Position numbers and translations under genes: made by a program
Notes under the pieces: generated by a model
Seen by the model: only the letters and a program-made list of their open reading frames with translations
The model's database searches: none
What the model was told of the DNA's origin: nothing
Shown here: piece by piece, positions 15,694 through 27,567 of the stretch
Position numbering within the stretch: position 1 is the first letter of the stretch
Layout of the letters: each line of letters begins with the position of its first letter
NCBI RefSeq assembly: GCF_013387455.1
Contig: NZ_VWNC01000006.1
Coordinates: 1 to 64,000 of the forward strand
Source: Mariprofundus sp. NF
Lineage (GTDB): Bacteria > Pseudomonadota > Zetaproteobacteria > Mariprofundales > Mariprofundaceae
Direction: 5' to 3'
Length of the DNA: 64,000 nucleotides

Positions 15694-18600
15694 ATGAGTA
15701 ATTCACATACAAGTGTGAACAGAAAGCCTGTTAAGCAGGGTCTCTACGACCCAAGAAACGAACATGATGCATGTGGCGTTGGATTTGTCGCCCACATCAA
15801 AAATGAGAAAAGTCACGATATCGTTGAGAAAGGTCTGGAAATCCTTGAGCGCCTGACTCACCGTGGCGCTGCCGGTGCCGACCCTCGCGAAGGTGATGGT
15901 GCGGGCATTCTACTGCAGATTCCCCACCAGTTCTTTGAAGCGGTAACCGCTGATCTTGATTTTAATCTGCCCGCTACAGGTGACTACGGCGTTGGTATGG
16001 TCTTCTTCCCGCAGGATGAGACCTACCGCAAGCAGTGCCAGGAGATCTACGAAAAAGCCGTCACCAATGAAGGCCAGGTTATGCTTGGCTGGCGTGATGT
16101 ACCTACAGATGCGATCCGTGCAGATCTGCCGGAGAGTGTCACTGCCTGTGAGCCGGTTATTCGCCAGCTGTTTGTGGCTAAAGGTGAAAACTGTGCAGAT
16201 CAGGATACATTTGAGCGCAAACTGTATGTGATCCGTAAAGTAGCCAGCAATGCTGTCTCTGCACTGGGCAGTGATGATGCCGCCAACTTCTATACCGCAT
16301 CACTCTCCAGCCGCACCATTGTTTATAAAGGCATGTTCCACTCCCATCAGGTATCGCCCTATTACGAAGACCTGCGCGATGCACGCATGACCAGCGCTCT
16401 GGCTCTGGTACATCAGCGTTTCTCCACCAACACCTTCCCGTCATGGGAGCTGGCTCACCCCTTCCGCATGATGGCGCATAACGGTGAGATCAATACCGTA
16501 CGCGGTAACATCAACTGGATGAATGCGCGCCGTCAGTCGATGAAGTCTGAACTGCTGGGTTATGATCTGACCAAACTCTGGCCAATCAGCAAAGAGGGAC
16601 AGTCCGATACTGCATGTTTTGATAATGCACTGGAGCTGCTCGTCGCCGGTGGTTATTCACTGGCACACGCAGCCATGCTGATGATCCCTGAAGCGTGGGC
16701 CGGCAACAAACAGATGGATGAGCAGCGCAAGGCATTCTATGAGCATAATGCAGCCCTGATGGAGCCATGGGATGGCCCTGCCGCCGTAGCATTTACCGAT
16801 GGCCGCCAGATTGGTGCAACACTTGACCGTAACGGTCTGCGTCCTACCCGTTATCTGGTCACTGAAGATAATCTGGTACTCGGCGCATCCGAGATGGGTG
16901 TGCTTGATATCCCTGAAGAGAAGATCATCAAGAAGTGGCGCCTGCAGCCGGGCAAAATGCTGCTCATCGACCTTGAAGAGGGTCGTATTATTGATGATGA
17001 TGAGATTAAACAGCAGCTCTCTGCAGCCAAACCGTATAAAGAGTGGCTGGGTAAAACCCAGATTCAGCTGGAGAGCCTGCCACAGGAGGTTGCTCCGCAG
17101 GCTCCTGATCACGATACCATGCTGCATCGCCAGCAGTCCTTTGGTTACACACAGGAAGATATCAAGTTCCTGATGACACCTATGGCCGTTTCCGGCCAGG
17201 AAGGTACAGGTTCAATGGGTAATGACAGTCCGCTGACTGTGCTCTCTAACCGTGCCAAACCTCTGTATCACTATTTCCGTCAGCTCTTCGCACAGGTCAC
17301 AAATCCTCCGATCGATCCGATTCGTGAAGAGATGGTGATGAGTCTGACCACCATCATTGGTCCGCGCCCTAACCTGCTCGGCCTTGAAGAGAGTGAGCCA
17401 CAGCTGCGTCTTGAAGCGCATCAGCCAATTCTCTCCAATGTCGATGTGGAGAAGATTCGCCATATCGATCAGTACACTGATAACCGTTTCCGCACCATTA
17501 CCCTCTCATCCTGCTATGCAGTAGATCAGGGTGCAGCTGGCATGGAAACAGCTATTGCCAACCTCTGCAGACAGGCGGAAGAGGCAGTTCGTGATCGTTT
17601 CAACATTATTATTCTCTCTGATCGCAAGATGGATGCGCAGCACATTGCCATCCCTGCCCTGCTGGCTACCTCAGCAGTACATCATCACCTGATCCGTGAA
17701 GGGCTGCGCACAGAAACAGGCCTTGTGGTTGAAACTGGTTCAGCACGCGAAGTACACCACTTCGCCTGTCTGGCAGGTTTCGGTGCTGAGGCGATTAACC
17801 CGTATCTGGCCTTTGAAACACTGGTGGATATGAAACGTCAGGGACAACTGCCTGCAGACCTGAGTGCTGAAGAAGCCGAAAAGCGTTATATCAAAGCCAT
17901 TGGTAAGGGGCTGTTTAAGGTGATGTCCAAGATGGGTATCTCCACCTACCAGTCCTACTGTGGTGCACAAATCTTCGAAGCTGTGGGTCTGGCTTCTGAT
18001 TTCGTAGCCAAATACTTCACCGGCACGGCAACTCAGATTGAAGGTGCAGGCCTGACTGAGGTTGCACAGGAAGCTACCCAGCGTCATATCGATGCCTTCC
18101 GTGGTGTGATGATCTACAAAAATGCACTGGATGTCGGCGGCGAATATGCATGGCGTGCACGTGGTGAAGATCACACCCTGACACCGGGTGTTATTGCTAA
18201 AGTTCAACATGCAGTAAGAACATCTAACTACTCATTGTATAAAGAGTATGCCAATGAAATAAATGACCAGGCGGGCAAGCTTAAAACCCTGCGCGGCCTG
18301 TTCAAATTCAAAGCAAATGCGCCTGTTGCACTGGATGAGGTGGAACCGGCAACTGAGATTGTGAAACGCTTTGTGACCGGAGCGATGTCCTTCGGTTCGA
18401 TCTCTCACGAGGCCCACTCCACACTGGCGATTGCCATGAACCGACTTGGCGGTAAGTCCAATACAGGTGAAGGCGGCGAAGAGCCTGAACGTTTCAAACC
18501 AATGGCCAATGGCGATTCGATGCGTTCGGCCATTAAACAGGTCGCCTCAGGTCGTTTTGGTGTCACCACCGAATATCTGGCCAACGCTGATCAGATTCAG

Positions 18601-20352
18601 ATCAAAATGGCACAGGGAGCGAAACCGGGTGAAGGCGGACAGCTGCCAGGCCACAAGGTTGATAAACGAATCGGCCGTGTGCGCCACTCCACACCTGGTG
18701 TAGGACTGATCTCCCCGCCTCCGCATCACGATATCTACTCGATTGAGGATCTGGCACAGCTGATCTTTGATCTGAAAAACACCAACCCGGCTGCTGATAT
18801 ATCCGTAAAACTGGTTTCCGAAATCGGTGTAGGCACGGTTGCTGCCGGTGTGGTTAAAGCGCATGCCGATCACGTGGTGATTGCCGGCCATGATGGTGGT
18901 ACCGGTGCAAGCCCGATCACCTCGATTAAACATGCAGGTTCTGCATGGGAGTTAGGACTGGCTGAAACGCAGCAGACACTGGTACTCAACCGCCTGCGCG
19001 GTCGTACGATTCTGCAGGCCGATGGCCAGATGCGTACAGGTCGTGATGTTGTTATTGCCGCTCTGCTTGGTGCAGATGAGGTTGCATTTGGCACCATCGC
19101 ACTGATTGCTGAGGGTTGTATCATGATGCGTAAGTGTCATCTCAATACCTGCCCGGTCGGTGTTGCCACACAGGATCCTGAACTGCGCAAGAAGTTCGTA
19201 GGTAAACCTGAGGATGTGGTTAACTTCTTCATGTTCCTTGCTGAAGAAGCGCGCGAGCTTATGGCAGAACTTGGCTTCCGCACCTATGATGAGATGATCG
19301 GCCGCTCCGATATGCTCGATACCAACGATGCTCTAAGGCACTGGAAGTCGGAAGGACTCGATCTCTCACCTATCTTCCACCGCGTTGATCCCAACGGTTC
19401 TTCGGTCTACCACACTGAAACACAGGATCACGGCCTTGAGAAGCTCATCGACAATAAACTGATCGAACAGGCGAAAGAGGCACTGGAAAACAGAACGCCA
19501 GTCGTGATCGAAACACCAATCTGCAATGTCGATCGTAGCTTCGGTACCATGCTCGCAGGTGAAGTGGCCAAGCGTTATGGTCATGCAGGTCTGGCTGAAG
19601 ACACAATTGCTATCAAAGCCAAGGGTACTGCTGGTCAGTCTCTCGGTGCATGGCTGACGCGTGGTATATCCATCGATCTGGCCGGTGAAGGAAACGATTA
19701 CGTAGGTAAAGGCCTCTCCGGTGGCCGTATTGCTATCTACCCGCCTGCTGAATCCAGGCTTAAAGCCGAGGAGAACATCATTGTCGGCAATACCGTGCTG
19801 TTCGGTGCTATTGAAGGTGAATGTTATTTCAATGGTGTAGGTGGTGAGCGTTTTGCAGTACGTAACTCAGGCGCCGTTGCTGTTGTCGAAGGCGTTGGCG
19901 ATCACGGTTGTGAATATATGACCGGTGGCACCATTGTCGTACTCGGCAATACAGGCCGTAACTTTGCTGCTGGTATGTCTGGCGGTATCGCTTACGTACT
20001 GGATACCGATGACACCTTCGAGAGCCGCTGCAATATGGCGCAGGTCGCACTTGAACCTGTTGCCTCAGAAGCCGATGCACTGGAAGAGCTGGATCATCAG
20101 GGCCCGGATCTTGAAACGCATGGCCGTGTAAACATCAAACACACGCTCTCTCAGAATGATCAGAAGATTCTGCGCACGCTGATCCAGCGTCATGTGCACT
20201 ATACCAACTCAGCCGTTGGTAAGCGGATTCTTGAGAACTGGGCCGATTACCTTGGCCAGTTTGTTAAAGTGATACCGGTAGATTACCGCCGTGCACTGGA
20301 AGAGATGGAAGCGGAAAATGCAGAAGCTGCAAAGGAGAGTATCAATGGGTAA
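15694..20352 (+). CDS. gltB: Glutamate synthase, large (alpha) subunit
   Basis: A 1552-residue NADPH-GOGAT large subunit. After a short propeptide, [12 protein letters not shown] exposes the N-terminal nucleophile Cys of the glutaminase domain. The central and FMN-binding synthase domains follow, with [10 protein letters not shown] and [13 protein letters not shown], and the 3Fe-4S ligands are in [15 protein letters not shown]. The C-terminal glutamate-synthase beta-helix has repeated [10 protein letters not shown] type turns. It makes two glutamates from glutamine and 2-oxoglutarate. TGAGGT precedes the ATG. It overlaps gltD by 8 bases. Confidence 0.97.
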   Translation: MSNSHTSVNRKPVKQGLYDPRNEHDACGVGFVAHIKNEKSHDIVEKGLEILERLTHRGAAGADPREGDGAGILLQIPHQFFEAVTADLDFNLPATGDYGVGMVFFPQDETYRKQCQEIYEKAVTNEGQVMLGWRDVPTDAIRADLPESVTACEPVIRQLFVAKGENCADQDTFERKLYVIRKVASNAVSALGSDDAANFYTASLSSRTIVYKGMFHSHQVSPYYEDLRDARMTSALALVHQRFSTNTFPSWELAHPFRMMAHNGEINTVRGNINWMNARRQSMKSELLGYDLTKLWPISKEGQSDTACFDNALELLVAGGYSLAHAAMLMIPEAWAGNKQMDEQRKAFYEHNAALMEPWDGPAAVAFTDGRQIGATLDRNGLRPTRYLVTEDNLVLGASEMGVLDIPEEKIIKKWRLQPGKMLLIDLEEGRIIDDDEIKQQLSAAKPYKEWLGKTQIQLESLPQEVAPQAPDHDTMLHRQQSFGYTQEDIKFLMTPMAVSGQEGTGSMGNDSPLTVLSNRAKPLYHYFRQLFAQVTNPPIDPIREEMVMSLTTIIGPRPNLLGLEESEPQLRLEAHQPILSNVDVEKIRHIDQYTDNRFRTITLSSCYAVDQGAAGMETAIANLCRQAEEAVRDRFNIIILSDRKMDAQHIAIPALLATSAVHHHLIREGLRTETGLVVETGSAREVHHFACLAGFGAEAINPYLAFETLVDMKRQGQLPADLSAEEAEKRYIKAIGKGLFKVMSKMGISTYQSYCGAQIFEAVGLASDFVAKYFTGTATQIEGAGLTEVAQEATQRHIDAFRGVMIYKNALDVGGEYAWRARGEDHTLTPGVIAKVQHAVRTSNYSLYKEYANEINDQAGKLKTLRGLFKFKANAPVALDEVEPATEIVKRFVTGAMSFGSISHEAHSTLAIAMNRLGGKSNTGEGGEEPERFKPMANGDSMRSAIKQVASGRFGVTTEYLANADQIQIKMAQGAKPGEGGQLPGHKVDKRIGRVRHSTPGVGLISPPPHHDIYSIEDLAQLIFDLKNTNPAADISVKLVSEIGVGTVAAGVVKAHADHVVIAGHDGGTGASPITSIKHAGSAWELGLAETQQTLVLNRLRGRTILQADGQMRTGRDVVIAALLGADEVAFGTIALIAEGCIMMRKCHLNTCPVGVATQDPELRKKFVGKPEDVVNFFMFLAEEARELMAELGFRTYDEMIGRSDMLDTNDALRHWKSEGLDLSPIFHRVDPNGSSVYHTETQDHGLEKLIDNKLIEQAKEALENRTPVVIETPICNVDRSFGTMLAGEVAKRYGHAGLAEDTIAIKAKGTAGQSLGAWLTRGISIDLAGEGNDYVGKGLSGGRIAIYPPAESRLKAEENIIVGNTVLFGAIEGECYFNGVGGERFAVRNSGAVAVVEGVGDHGCEYMTGGTIVVLGNTGRNFAAGMSGGIAYVLDTDDTFESRCNMAQVALEPVASEADALEELDHQGPDLETHGRVNIKHTLSQNDQKILRTLIQRHVHYTNSAVGKRILENWADYLGQFVKVIPVDYRRALEEMEAENAEAAKESING

Positions 20353-21781
20353 GGCAACCGGATTTAAAGAATTCGCTCGCGAAAACCTGAGCTATGCACC
20401 GGTCGCAGACCGTATTGTACACTTCAAAGAGTTTTCAAAACTGCCTGAAGATATGAGCACGCAGGGTGCGCGCTGCATGGATTGCGGCATCCCCTTCTGC
20501 CACAACGGCTGCCCGATCAACAACATCATCCCTGACTGGAATGATGCGGTTTATCACGGCAACTGGCGTGAAGCGCTGGATGTACTGCACTCCACCAATA
20601 ACTTCCCTGAGTTTACCGGTCGCATCTGTCCTGCTCCGTGTGAAGAGGCGTGTACTGTTGGCCTGATCGGTGATTCAGTTTCGATTAAAAATATCGAGCT
20701 ATCCGTTGTTGAAAAAGGTTGGGAGGAAGGCTGGATCACACCCCAGATTGCCGCGGTCAAAACCGGCAAGCGTGTAGCGGTTGTCGGCTCAGGCCCTGCA
20801 GGTATGGCGGCGGCTCAGCAGTTGGCCCGTGTCGGCCATGACGTGGTTGTATTTGAGAAGAATGACCGCATTGGCGGCCTGATGCGTTACGGCATCCCGA
20901 ACTTCAAGTTCGATAAGTCCGTGATTGATCGTCGCATGTCCCAGATGCGTGCAGAGGGTGTTGAATTCCGCGTCAACTCGACTGTCGGTGACAATGTCTC
21001 AGCATCTGACCTGCTTAACCGTTTTGATGCAGTGATCCTCTCCGGTGGTTCCGAAAAACCGCGTGACCTGCCTGTTCCGGGTCGTGAGCTCAATGGCGTT
21101 CATTTCGCCATGGAGTTCCTGACCAAAAACACCAAACGCGTTCTCGGTGATAAGATCCCTGATGATGAGTTCATCTCTGCTGCCGGTAAACATGTGGTAG
21201 TGATCGGTGGTGGTGATACCGGCTCTGACTGTATCGGCACCTCTGTCCGTCACGGTGCTGAATCAGTGACCCAGATCGAAATCCTGCCTAAACCTGAAGC
21301 AGTTCCGAATAAGCTGACCACATGGCCGAACTGGCCTATGAAGCTGCGCACCTCGACTTCTCAGGAAGAGGGTTGCGACCGTGACTGGGAAGTTTCCACC
21401 AAACGTTTCATCGGTGATGCTGATGGCAATCTGCAGGCTGTAGAGTGTGTTCGTGTTGAGTGGACACAGGAAGATGGTCAGTGGAAGCTGAACGAGATCG
21501 AAGGCTCTGAATTCGAACTGCCTGCACAGCTGGTCACTCTGGCTATGGGTTTTGTACATCCTGTACATGAAGGCATGCTCGAAGAGCTGGGCGTAGAGAA
21601 AGATGGTCGCGGTAACGTCACTGCTACTGATGTCGACTATGCAACCAGCATCGACAAGGTATTTGCTGCCGGTGATATGCGTCGTGGTCAGTCTCTTGTT
21701 GTCTGGGCAATACGCGAAGGCCGTCAGTGCGCTCGTTCTGTTGATGAGTTCCTGATGGGTTCAACCACCCTGCCCCGCTGA
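20345..21781 (+). CDS. gltD: Glutamate synthase, small (beta) subunit
   Basis: A 478-residue flavoprotein that passes electrons from NADPH to GltB. N-terminal 4Fe-4S cysteines are in [14 protein letters not shown] and [15 protein letters not shown]. The FAD motif is [18 protein letters not shown] and the NADPH motif is [15 protein letters not shown]. The start is set at ATG 20345 ([14 protein letters not shown]), inside the gltB end, with GGAGAG upstream; a longer frame exists but has no family support. Confidence 0.96.
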   Translation: MGKATGFKEFARENLSYAPVADRIVHFKEFSKLPEDMSTQGARCMDCGIPFCHNGCPINNIIPDWNDAVYHGNWREALDVLHSTNNFPEFTGRICPAPCEEACTVGLIGDSVSIKNIELSVVEKGWEEGWITPQIAAVKTGKRVAVVGSGPAGMAAAQQLARVGHDVVVFEKNDRIGGLMRYGIPNFKFDKSVIDRRMSQMRAEGVEFRVNSTVGDNVSASDLLNRFDAVILSGGSEKPRDLPVPGRELNGVHFAMEFLTKNTKRVLGDKIPDDEFISAAGKHVVVIGGGDTGSDCIGTSVRHGAESVTQIEILPKPEAVPNKLTTWPNWPMKLRTSTSQEEGCDRDWEVSTKRFIGDADGNLQAVECVRVEWTQEDGQWKLNEIEGSEFELPAQLVTLAMGFVHPVHEGMLEELGVEKDGRGNVTATDVDYATSIDKVFAAGDMRRGQSLVVWAIREGRQCARSVDEFLMGSTTLPR

Positions 21782-21800
21782 TTTCAAAACGTTCAAAGTA

Positions 21801-21832
21801 AAAAGGGTCGCATATGCGGCCCTTTCTTTTAT
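21801..21832 (+). terminator. Terminator of gltBD
   Basis: AAAGGG-CGCA pairs with TGCG-CCCTTT around 21802-21824 and is followed by CTTTT. It lies 20 bases after gltD. Confidence 0.85.
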
Positions 21833-21882
21833 CTGTCGCCTTTTTAAATCTTTGATCTTATAGTCAGGCCAGAGGATGTGAT

Positions 21883-22836
21883 ATGTCCCAAGTCAAGGAT
21901 ACCATTGAAAATGGAGTCTCGCAGCATCTCCACCTGCTAAACGATATGCAGGAGATCGCTCTGAAAGAGGCACTGGCAACTGAAGCGCACACGCTTTGGC
22001 GGATGGCCAACCCTTCGCCTGAAATGCTGGATCTTCTATCTCAGCGATTTGCGCTGGATGAGCTGCATATCAAGGATATCTGCAATCCTAATCACCCTCC
22101 CCACTTCACCCGGCTGGAAAACGGTGCCATGCACGTCATCCTGCGTTTTCCGGTTGAAAAAGAGACCGCAGATGAAATCAGTGAGGTGAGCAGCGTATCC
22201 ATTCTTGTAGACCGTGATATGTGTGCGCTGGTTTGGCCCGGCAAGCGATTTCACCACTTTACCAACTCGGACTTTATTGGGTTGGATGTCGATGCCTGTG
22301 CCAGCAAGATCATACATATGCTGGTGGATTACCTGCTTTCACGTGTTTATGTCCTGCGCGAAGAGATGGATGAGTTTGAAGAGGAGTGCCTGGCAGATGT
22401 GAACAAAGCTGATCTGGGCAGGCTACTCACTATGCGTAAAGAGATAGCCACACTGGCCCGGCATGCCAGAACCAACGGCATTGCCATTGAGAAACTGATG
22501 ATTGATCCTGTTTATAAGGGAAATTTACGGCTTATCGATGCACATGAGCATATGACCCGTGCCACCGCGATTGCCGAATCCAAAGCTGAACATGCCCTGA
22601 ATGTGATGCAGGCAGCCCAATCCCTGCTCAGCCAGAAATTGAATGAAGTCATGACCTTTCTCGCCGTGATTACAGTTGTGCTAACCCCGATGGGGATTAT
22701 TGCCGGCATCTTCGGCATGAACTTTACTCAGATGGAAGTGCTGACCAATCCCAACGGTTTTGCCCTCTCGGTGTGGGGCATGCTGATACTCGGTGCCATG
22801 CTTGCGGCCTTTTTCAAATTCAAAAAATGGTGGTGA
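21883..22836 (+). CDS. CorA-family magnesium/divalent metal transporter
   Basis: A 317-residue CorA-type channel. A long cytoplasmic domain with a helical stalk is followed by two membrane helices at the C-terminus (about 255-275 and 290-310), with the signature GMN in AGIFGMNFTQME in the loop between them, and a basic end KFKKWW. It transports Mg2+ or related divalent cations across the inner membrane. It starts a co-directional run with two MscS genes. The exact ion is not determined by sequence. Confidence 0.9.
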   Translation: MSQVKDTIENGVSQHLHLLNDMQEIALKEALATEAHTLWRMANPSPEMLDLLSQRFALDELHIKDICNPNHPPHFTRLENGAMHVILRFPVEKETADEISEVSSVSILVDRDMCALVWPGKRFHHFTNSDFIGLDVDACASKIIHMLVDYLLSRVYVLREEMDEFEEECLADVNKADLGRLLTMRKEIATLARHARTNGIAIEKLMIDPVYKGNLRLIDAHEHMTRATAIAESKAEHALNVMQAAQSLLSQKLNEVMTFLAVITVVLTPMGIIAGIFGMNFTQMEVLTNPNGFALSVWGMLILGAMLAAFFKFKKWW

Positions 22837-22843
22837 TAAAACC

Positions 22844-23830
22844 ATGGACATGAAGCAAATGGTAAAATCACTGTTTCTACCACGACCCTGGCTTGCCTGG
22901 GTGCTGCTTATCATTGCCGGATTGGGAATTGCGGTACTGGTAGGCAGTGAGCGCCTTCAGCCTGTGATTAACACCCTTGATTCAGAAGCTCTATCTTTCT
23001 CTGTTGGTGATGTGCGTCTGTCTGCATATCTGCTTGTCAAAGCGCTGTTTGTCATCCTTGTGCTATTCTGGTTGAGCAGCATTACACTCGGTTTTATTGA
23101 GAAAAAGGTTGTTGGCATACAATCGATCTCAAGCAGTAACAGGGCTCTGATTCTTAAGGCTATCCAGTTTATCGTCTATTTTTTCCTGATTCTCTTCTCA
23201 TTTAAGCTCATTGGTGTTGATCTTACTGCATTTGCAGTTGTCGGCGGTGCGATCGGCATCGGTATCGGTTTTGGATTGCAGAAAATCACCTCCAACTATA
23301 TCAGTGGTGTCATCCTGCTGATTGAGAAGACCATTGAGGATGGTGATCTGATTGAACTTGATGATGGAACATACGGGTTCATCCGACATAACGGTGCCAG
23401 ATATACATTGGTTGAAACATTTAATGGCAAAGAGATTATGGTGCCCAATGAAGATTTCATTACCAACAAGGTGGTTAACTGGACCTATAGCAATAAAAGA
23501 GGCCGTGTAGATATACCCATCGGGGTCTCCTACAAGTCAGATATTAAGAAAGCCCGTCAACTTGTTCTTGAGGCGGCGGCTGAACATCCCCGCTGTCTGA
23601 GTGAGCCTGCACCGGAGTGTTACCTGAGAGAGTACGGAGACAGTTCAGTGAATTTTCTACTGCTGTTCTGGGTGGACGATGTGATAGAAGGCAGGTACAA
23701 ACCACAGAGTGAAGTGATGTTCTCCATCTGGGATAAATTTAAAGAGAACGACATCTCGATCCCCTTCCCGCAAAGGGATCTGCATATCATTGATCAACCC
23801 CTGTTGAATAAACCGAATATACCAGTCTAA
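22844..23830 (+). CDS. MscS-family mechanosensitive channel 1
   Basis: A 328-residue small-conductance channel-family protein with about three or four membrane helices in residues 20-150. The TM3-like pore segment GGAIGIGIGFGLQKITSNYISG leads into the beta domain (DGDLIELDDGTYGFI) and a C-terminal alpha/beta domain ending FPQRDLHI. ATG 22844 is chosen 8 bases after the corA stop; a frame opening at 22793 would overlap corA. Such channels open under membrane tension to release osmolytes. Confidence 0.88.
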   Translation: MDMKQMVKSLFLPRPWLAWVLLIIAGLGIAVLVGSERLQPVINTLDSEALSFSVGDVRLSAYLLVKALFVILVLFWLSSITLGFIEKKVVGIQSISSSNRALILKAIQFIVYFFLILFSFKLIGVDLTAFAVVGGAIGIGIGFGLQKITSNYISGVILLIEKTIEDGDLIELDDGTYGFIRHNGARYTLVETFNGKEIMVPNEDFITNKVVNWTYSNKRGRVDIPIGVSYKSDIKKARQLVLEAAAEHPRCLSEPAPECYLREYGDSSVNFLLLFWVDDVIEGRYKPQSEVMFSIWDKFKENDISIPFPQRDLHIIDQPLLNKPNIPV

Positions 23831-23838
23831 GGAGTCTT

Positions 23839-25155
23839 ATGTTGGAAATGATCCGGAGCAATATCGACGCATGGATGGCACATGTCACCCAGGCTGACTT
23901 CTGGTTACAGCTGGCCGTTCTCTGCCTTGCCGTGGTATGCGCACTGCTTGTACAGAAAATGATGATCAAGCTGGTTGCCGAGCGTAACGATGAGCAATCC
24001 AGTCGCTTACGTAAAATGTCACTCAAAACCATTGAGCGCATCCAGTTTCCAATCTCCATGTTGGTGGTCACACTGATTGGCAAATCGGTTCTGCTTCATC
24101 TTGGCTTTGCAACGCCACTGCTGGCACTGGCAACACCACTGCTACTTTCGCTGGCAGCGATTCGCATTTTCATTTACATGTTACGCAAAGGGTTTTCACC
24201 CGGCCCATTGGTGAAAGCCTGGGAAAATATTATCAGCACCACCATCTGGATAATGGTTGCCCTGCATCTGCTGGGCTGGCTGCCTGATGTGCTCGCCGCA
24301 CTCGATGCGCTGGCGTTCTCTATTGGTGAGAAGCGCATTTCCTTGCTGCTGACGATAAAAGTCACCCTTACCGTCGTCCTGTTCTGGGTGATGGCACTCT
24401 GGCTAGCCAATTTTATTGAGCAGCGTTTAAATAACTTCGAGCATTTCAGTAAAAGCGCCAGGGTTGCACTGGCCAAAACCAGCAAATTCCTGCTCATTGC
24501 CATTGCCATGTTTGTCGGCCTTGATGCGGCAGGTGTAGATTTAACAGCGCTAACTGTTTTTGGTGGCGCTGTCGGCGTCGGCATCGGTTTTGGACTGCAG
24601 AAAATCACCTCCAACTTTATCAGCGGTTTTATTCTGCTCTTTGACCGCTCCATCAAACCCGGCGATGTGATTACCGTGCGCGATAAGTTCGGCTGGGTAC
24701 AGGAGTTGCGTGCTCGTTATATTGTAGTGCGTGACCGTGATGGTGTTGAAACACTCATTCCCAATGAGAACCTGGTCACCTCTGAGGTGATCAACTGGAG
24801 TTACACCGATCCTGATATTCGCATGAAACTGCGTGTACAGATCAGTTATAACGATGATCCTGAAGAGGCTATGAAGCTGATGCTTGAGTGCGCCAAGGCA
24901 TCATCTCGTGTGCAGGATAATCCTGTGCCACTGACCCGACTCATGGAGTTTGGTGATAACGGCATTGTGCTTGAACTGCGCATCTGGATCCTTGATCCTG
25001 AAAACGGCTTGGGCGGTGTGCGTTCGGAAGTAAATCTGGCGATCTGGCGTGCATTTAAGAAGGCTGGCATCACGATTCCCTTCCCACAGCGGGATATTCA
25101 CATCAAAGATGATCGTCTGACTCAGTCGATTAAAATGGGTGCTATTGATGAATAA
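23839..25155 (+). CDS. MscS-family mechanosensitive channel 2
   Basis: A 438-residue relative of the preceding gene with extra N-terminal membrane helices (about six in total). The pore helix GGAVGVGIGFGLQKITSNFISG is nearly the same as in channel 1, followed by PGDVITVRDKFGWVQEL and a C-terminal FPQRDIHIKD. The two genes look like a tandem duplication that diverged at the N-terminus. It overlaps the next gene by 8 bases. Confidence 0.88.
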   Translation: MLEMIRSNIDAWMAHVTQADFWLQLAVLCLAVVCALLVQKMMIKLVAERNDEQSSRLRKMSLKTIERIQFPISMLVVTLIGKSVLLHLGFATPLLALATPLLLSLAAIRIFIYMLRKGFSPGPLVKAWENIISTTIWIMVALHLLGWLPDVLAALDALAFSIGEKRISLLLTIKVTLTVVLFWVMALWLANFIEQRLNNFEHFSKSARVALAKTSKFLLIAIAMFVGLDAAGVDLTALTVFGGAVGVGIGFGLQKITSNFISGFILLFDRSIKPGDVITVRDKFGWVQELRARYIVVRDRDGVETLIPNENLVTSEVINWSYTDPDIRMKLRVQISYNDDPEEAMKLMLECAKASSRVQDNPVPLTRLMEFGDNGIVLELRIWILDPENGLGGVRSEVNLAIWRAFKKAGITIPFPQRDIHIKDDRLTQSIKMGAIDE

Positions 25156-25609
25156 GATACTACTGGGCTGGCGCGAATGGGTATGCCTGCCCGACTTGGG
25201 CATTGATGCAGTCAAAGCCAAGGTGGATACCGGTGCACGCAGCTCTGCACTGCACACCTTTAAACTGGAGACATTCAGTGAGGATGGTGTTGGTAAGGTG
25301 CGTTTCTGGATTCACCCCGACCAGCATGACCTCTCTATTGTAAAAGAGTGCACAGCAACACTGCTTGATGAGCGTAATGTCACAGATTCCGGCGGTCACA
25401 CCGAACTCAGACCCGTTATATCCACCCCGGTAAAACTGGGTGCGCTAACCAAACATATTGAGATGACTTTAACCAATCGAGAAAACATGAAATTCAGAAT
25501 GTTACTGGGGCGAACCGCGATGCTCGGTGACTGCATGGTGGATCCGGAAAAGTCTTATCTTCTGGGTAAACCCAATAAAACAGCGTCAAACACAAGGGAA
25601 GCATTATGA
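25148..25609 (+). CDS. RimB-like putative protease (PF05618 family)
   Basis: A 153-residue member of the family annotated as ATP-dependent zinc protease. [14 protein letters not shown] (about residues 20-33) has the Asp-Thr-Gly motif of retropepsin-like aspartic proteases, and [10 protein letters not shown] fits the second conserved strand, so an aspartic mechanism is plausible. In Pseudomonas RimB is encoded with RimK and modulates it; here it directly precedes a rimK-like gene with ATGA overlap, which supports the same partnership. ATG 25148 lies inside the end of the second mscS gene. Confidence 0.82.
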   Translation: MNKILLGWREWVCLPDLGIDAVKAKVDTGARSSALHTFKLETFSEDGVGKVRFWIHPDQHDLSIVKECTATLLDERNVTDSGGHTELRPVISTPVKLGALTKHIEMTLTNRENMKFRMLLGRTAMLGDCMVDPEKSYLLGKPNKTASNTREAL

Positions 25610-26511
25610 AAATAGCTATTATGTCACGCAATCCAAAACTCTATTCAACCAGACGGCTGGTTGAAGCTGCCAAAGAACGCGGCCATGAGGTAGAGGTATT
25701 CGACCACTTGCGTTGTTACATGAATATCACCTCGATGCGACCATCCATCCACTATAAAGGTAAAAAACTGGAGGGCTTTGATGCGGTGATTCCACGTATC
25801 GGTGCATCGGTTACCTTTTATGGTACAGCTGTGCTGCGCCAGTTTGAGATGATGGGTGTCTACCCGCTCAATGAATCTGTGGCCATCTCCCGCTCACGGG
25901 ACAAGCTGCGTTCTGTCCAGCTATTGGCACGCAAAGGCATTGGCCTTCCAGTCACCGGTTTTGCCCGCAATCCTGATGATATTGATGATCTTCTTACTTC
26001 AGTCGGTGGTACTAAATTTGTCATCAAACTGCTGGAGGGAACTCAGGGTATCGGCGTGGTACTGGCTGAGAACAAGAAAGCTGCAGAGAGTGTGATTGAG
26101 GCCTTTTTTGGTTTGAATGCCAATATTCTGGTGCAGGAGTTTATTGAAGAGGCCGGTGGTGCAGATATCCGCTGCCTTGTAGTTGATGGCAAGGTGGTCG
26201 CAGCAATGAAACGTCAGGGGAAAGAGGGTGAATTCCGCTCCAACCTGCATCGTGGCGGTTCTGCTGAAGTCGTTCGCATTACCCCTGAAGAGCGCTCTAC
26301 AGCAGTTCGTGCCGCCTCTATCATGGGACTGAATGTGGCTGGTGTAGACCTGCTGCGTTCCAATCATGGGCCCGTGGTCATGGAGGTGAACTCCTCGCCC
26401 GGTCTGGAAGGTATTGAGCGGGCAACAGGTAAGGATGTAGCAGGTCTGATCATCGCCTGCATCGAGAAAAATGCCAAATCCGGCCGCACCGGAACCAGAG
26501 GCAAAGGTTGA
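25606..26511 (+). CDS. rimK: RimK-type alpha-L-glutamate ligase (ATP-grasp)
   Basis: A 301-residue ATP-grasp ligase. The N-terminal domain runs to about residue 95; the ATP-binding part contains [18 protein letters not shown] and [19 protein letters not shown], and metal ligands lie in [14 protein letters not shown]. RimK adds glutamates to the C-terminus of ribosomal protein S6 and can make poly-glutamate. Length and motifs match RimK closely. It is flanked by the RimB-like protease and a zinc hydrolase, each overlapping by about 4 bases. Confidence 0.9.
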   Translation: MKIAIMSRNPKLYSTRRLVEAAKERGHEVEVFDHLRCYMNITSMRPSIHYKGKKLEGFDAVIPRIGASVTFYGTAVLRQFEMMGVYPLNESVAISRSRDKLRSVQLLARKGIGLPVTGFARNPDDIDDLLTSVGGTKFVIKLLEGTQGIGVVLAENKKAAESVIEAFFGLNANILVQEFIEEAGGADIRCLVVDGKVVAAMKRQGKEGEFRSNLHRGGSAEVVRITPEERSTAVRAASIMGLNVAGVDLLRSNHGPVVMEVNSSPGLEGIERATGKDVAGLIIACIEKNAKSGRTGTRGKG

Positions 26512-27551
26512 ACACTACCATGCTCATAGCGGGCAAAGAGGTTAAGCCGGGAAGTCACGAAATTATCGACTTTCCTCTCCCCCCTCTTTCGACGCATTCA
26601 GATTTGAATATGCCGATTCATGTAATAAACGGCAAAAAACCAGGCCCCTGTCTGCTGGTCTGTGCAGCGCTGCATGGTGATGAGATCAATGGCATTGAGA
26701 TCATCCGCCGTCTGGTTGGGCTGAAATCACTGGCAAACCTGCGTGGCACACTCATCGCGATTCCGATTGTTAATGTCTACGGTTTTATCCATATGAGCCG
26801 CTATCTTCCCGACCGGCGTGATCTTAACCGATCATTTCCCGGCTCGGAAAAAGGTTCTCTTGCTGCACGTCTGGCCAATCTGTTTATGCAGGAGATTGTC
26901 TCCAAAGCCACGCATGGTATCGATCTGCATACAGCAGCGATTCATCGCGATAATTTTCCTCAGATCAGGGGGAATCTGGAGTGTGAGGAAACACTAAGGC
27001 TGGCTGAAGCTTTTCGTGCCCCGCTGATTATCGATGCAGCACTACGTCCTGGCACGATCCGAGAGGCAGCGGTGGCCATGGGCATTCCATGGCTGGTGTA
27101 TGAAGCTGGTGAAGCTCTGCGCTTTGATGAGGTGAGTATTCGTGCCGGCGTGCGTGGCATTGTCAATGTGATGCGTGAGATCGGCATGTTGCGCAAAACC
27201 ACCAGTAAAAGAACTGTTATTCCTCGCACAGTCAAATCCAACTTCTGGATTCGCGCACCCCAGAGCGGCATTTTAAGGCTAACCGTCAAACTTGGCGCTT
27301 GTGTGAACAAAGATGATACCCTGGGCTGTGTTGCTGATCCTTATGGTGGCAATCAAACCTATATCGCTGCCCCGCATACAGGTATTATTATTGGCAGAAC
27401 GAATTTGCCACTGGTTCATGAAGGTGATGCCCTTGTGCATTTGGCCCGTTTCAGAAATACAGAGAATGCCTCTGAGGCCGTTGATATGTTCCAGTCTGAA
27501 CTTGATCCTGTAGAGATGGGTAGCATCTCCGGCTCAACCCCTATTATCTAA
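26508..27551 (+). CDS. Succinylglutamate desuccinylase/aspartoacylase-type zinc hydrolase
   Basis: A 347-residue M14-like metal hydrolase. Zinc ligands are in [11 protein letters not shown] (His-x-x-Glu, about residues 58-68) and GIDLHTA (third His); [11 protein letters not shown] binds the substrate carboxylate in this family. A C-terminal barrel (about 245-320) resembles a lipoyl/biotinyl-like fold with repeated APQSG, APHTG turns. Members act on N-acyl amino acids or trim C-terminal residues. The start is TTG 26508 (TTGA overlap with rimK, GAGG upstream) or ATG 26520. Being cotranscribed with rimK, it could remove glutamates; that is inference. Confidence 0.83.
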   Translation: MNTTMLIAGKEVKPGSHEIIDFPLPPLSTHSDLNMPIHVINGKKPGPCLLVCAALHGDEINGIEIIRRLVGLKSLANLRGTLIAIPIVNVYGFIHMSRYLPDRRDLNRSFPGSEKGSLAARLANLFMQEIVSKATHGIDLHTAAIHRDNFPQIRGNLECEETLRLAEAFRAPLIIDAALRPGTIREAAVAMGIPWLVYEAGEALRFDEVSIRAGVRGIVNVMREIGMLRKTTSKRTVIPRTVKSNFWIRAPQSGILRLTVKLGACVNKDDTLGCVADPYGGNQTYIAAPHTGIIIGRTNLPLVHEGDALVHLARFRNTENASEAVDMFQSELDPVEMGSISGSTPII

Positions 27552-27567
27552 CCCTTAGACCATTTAG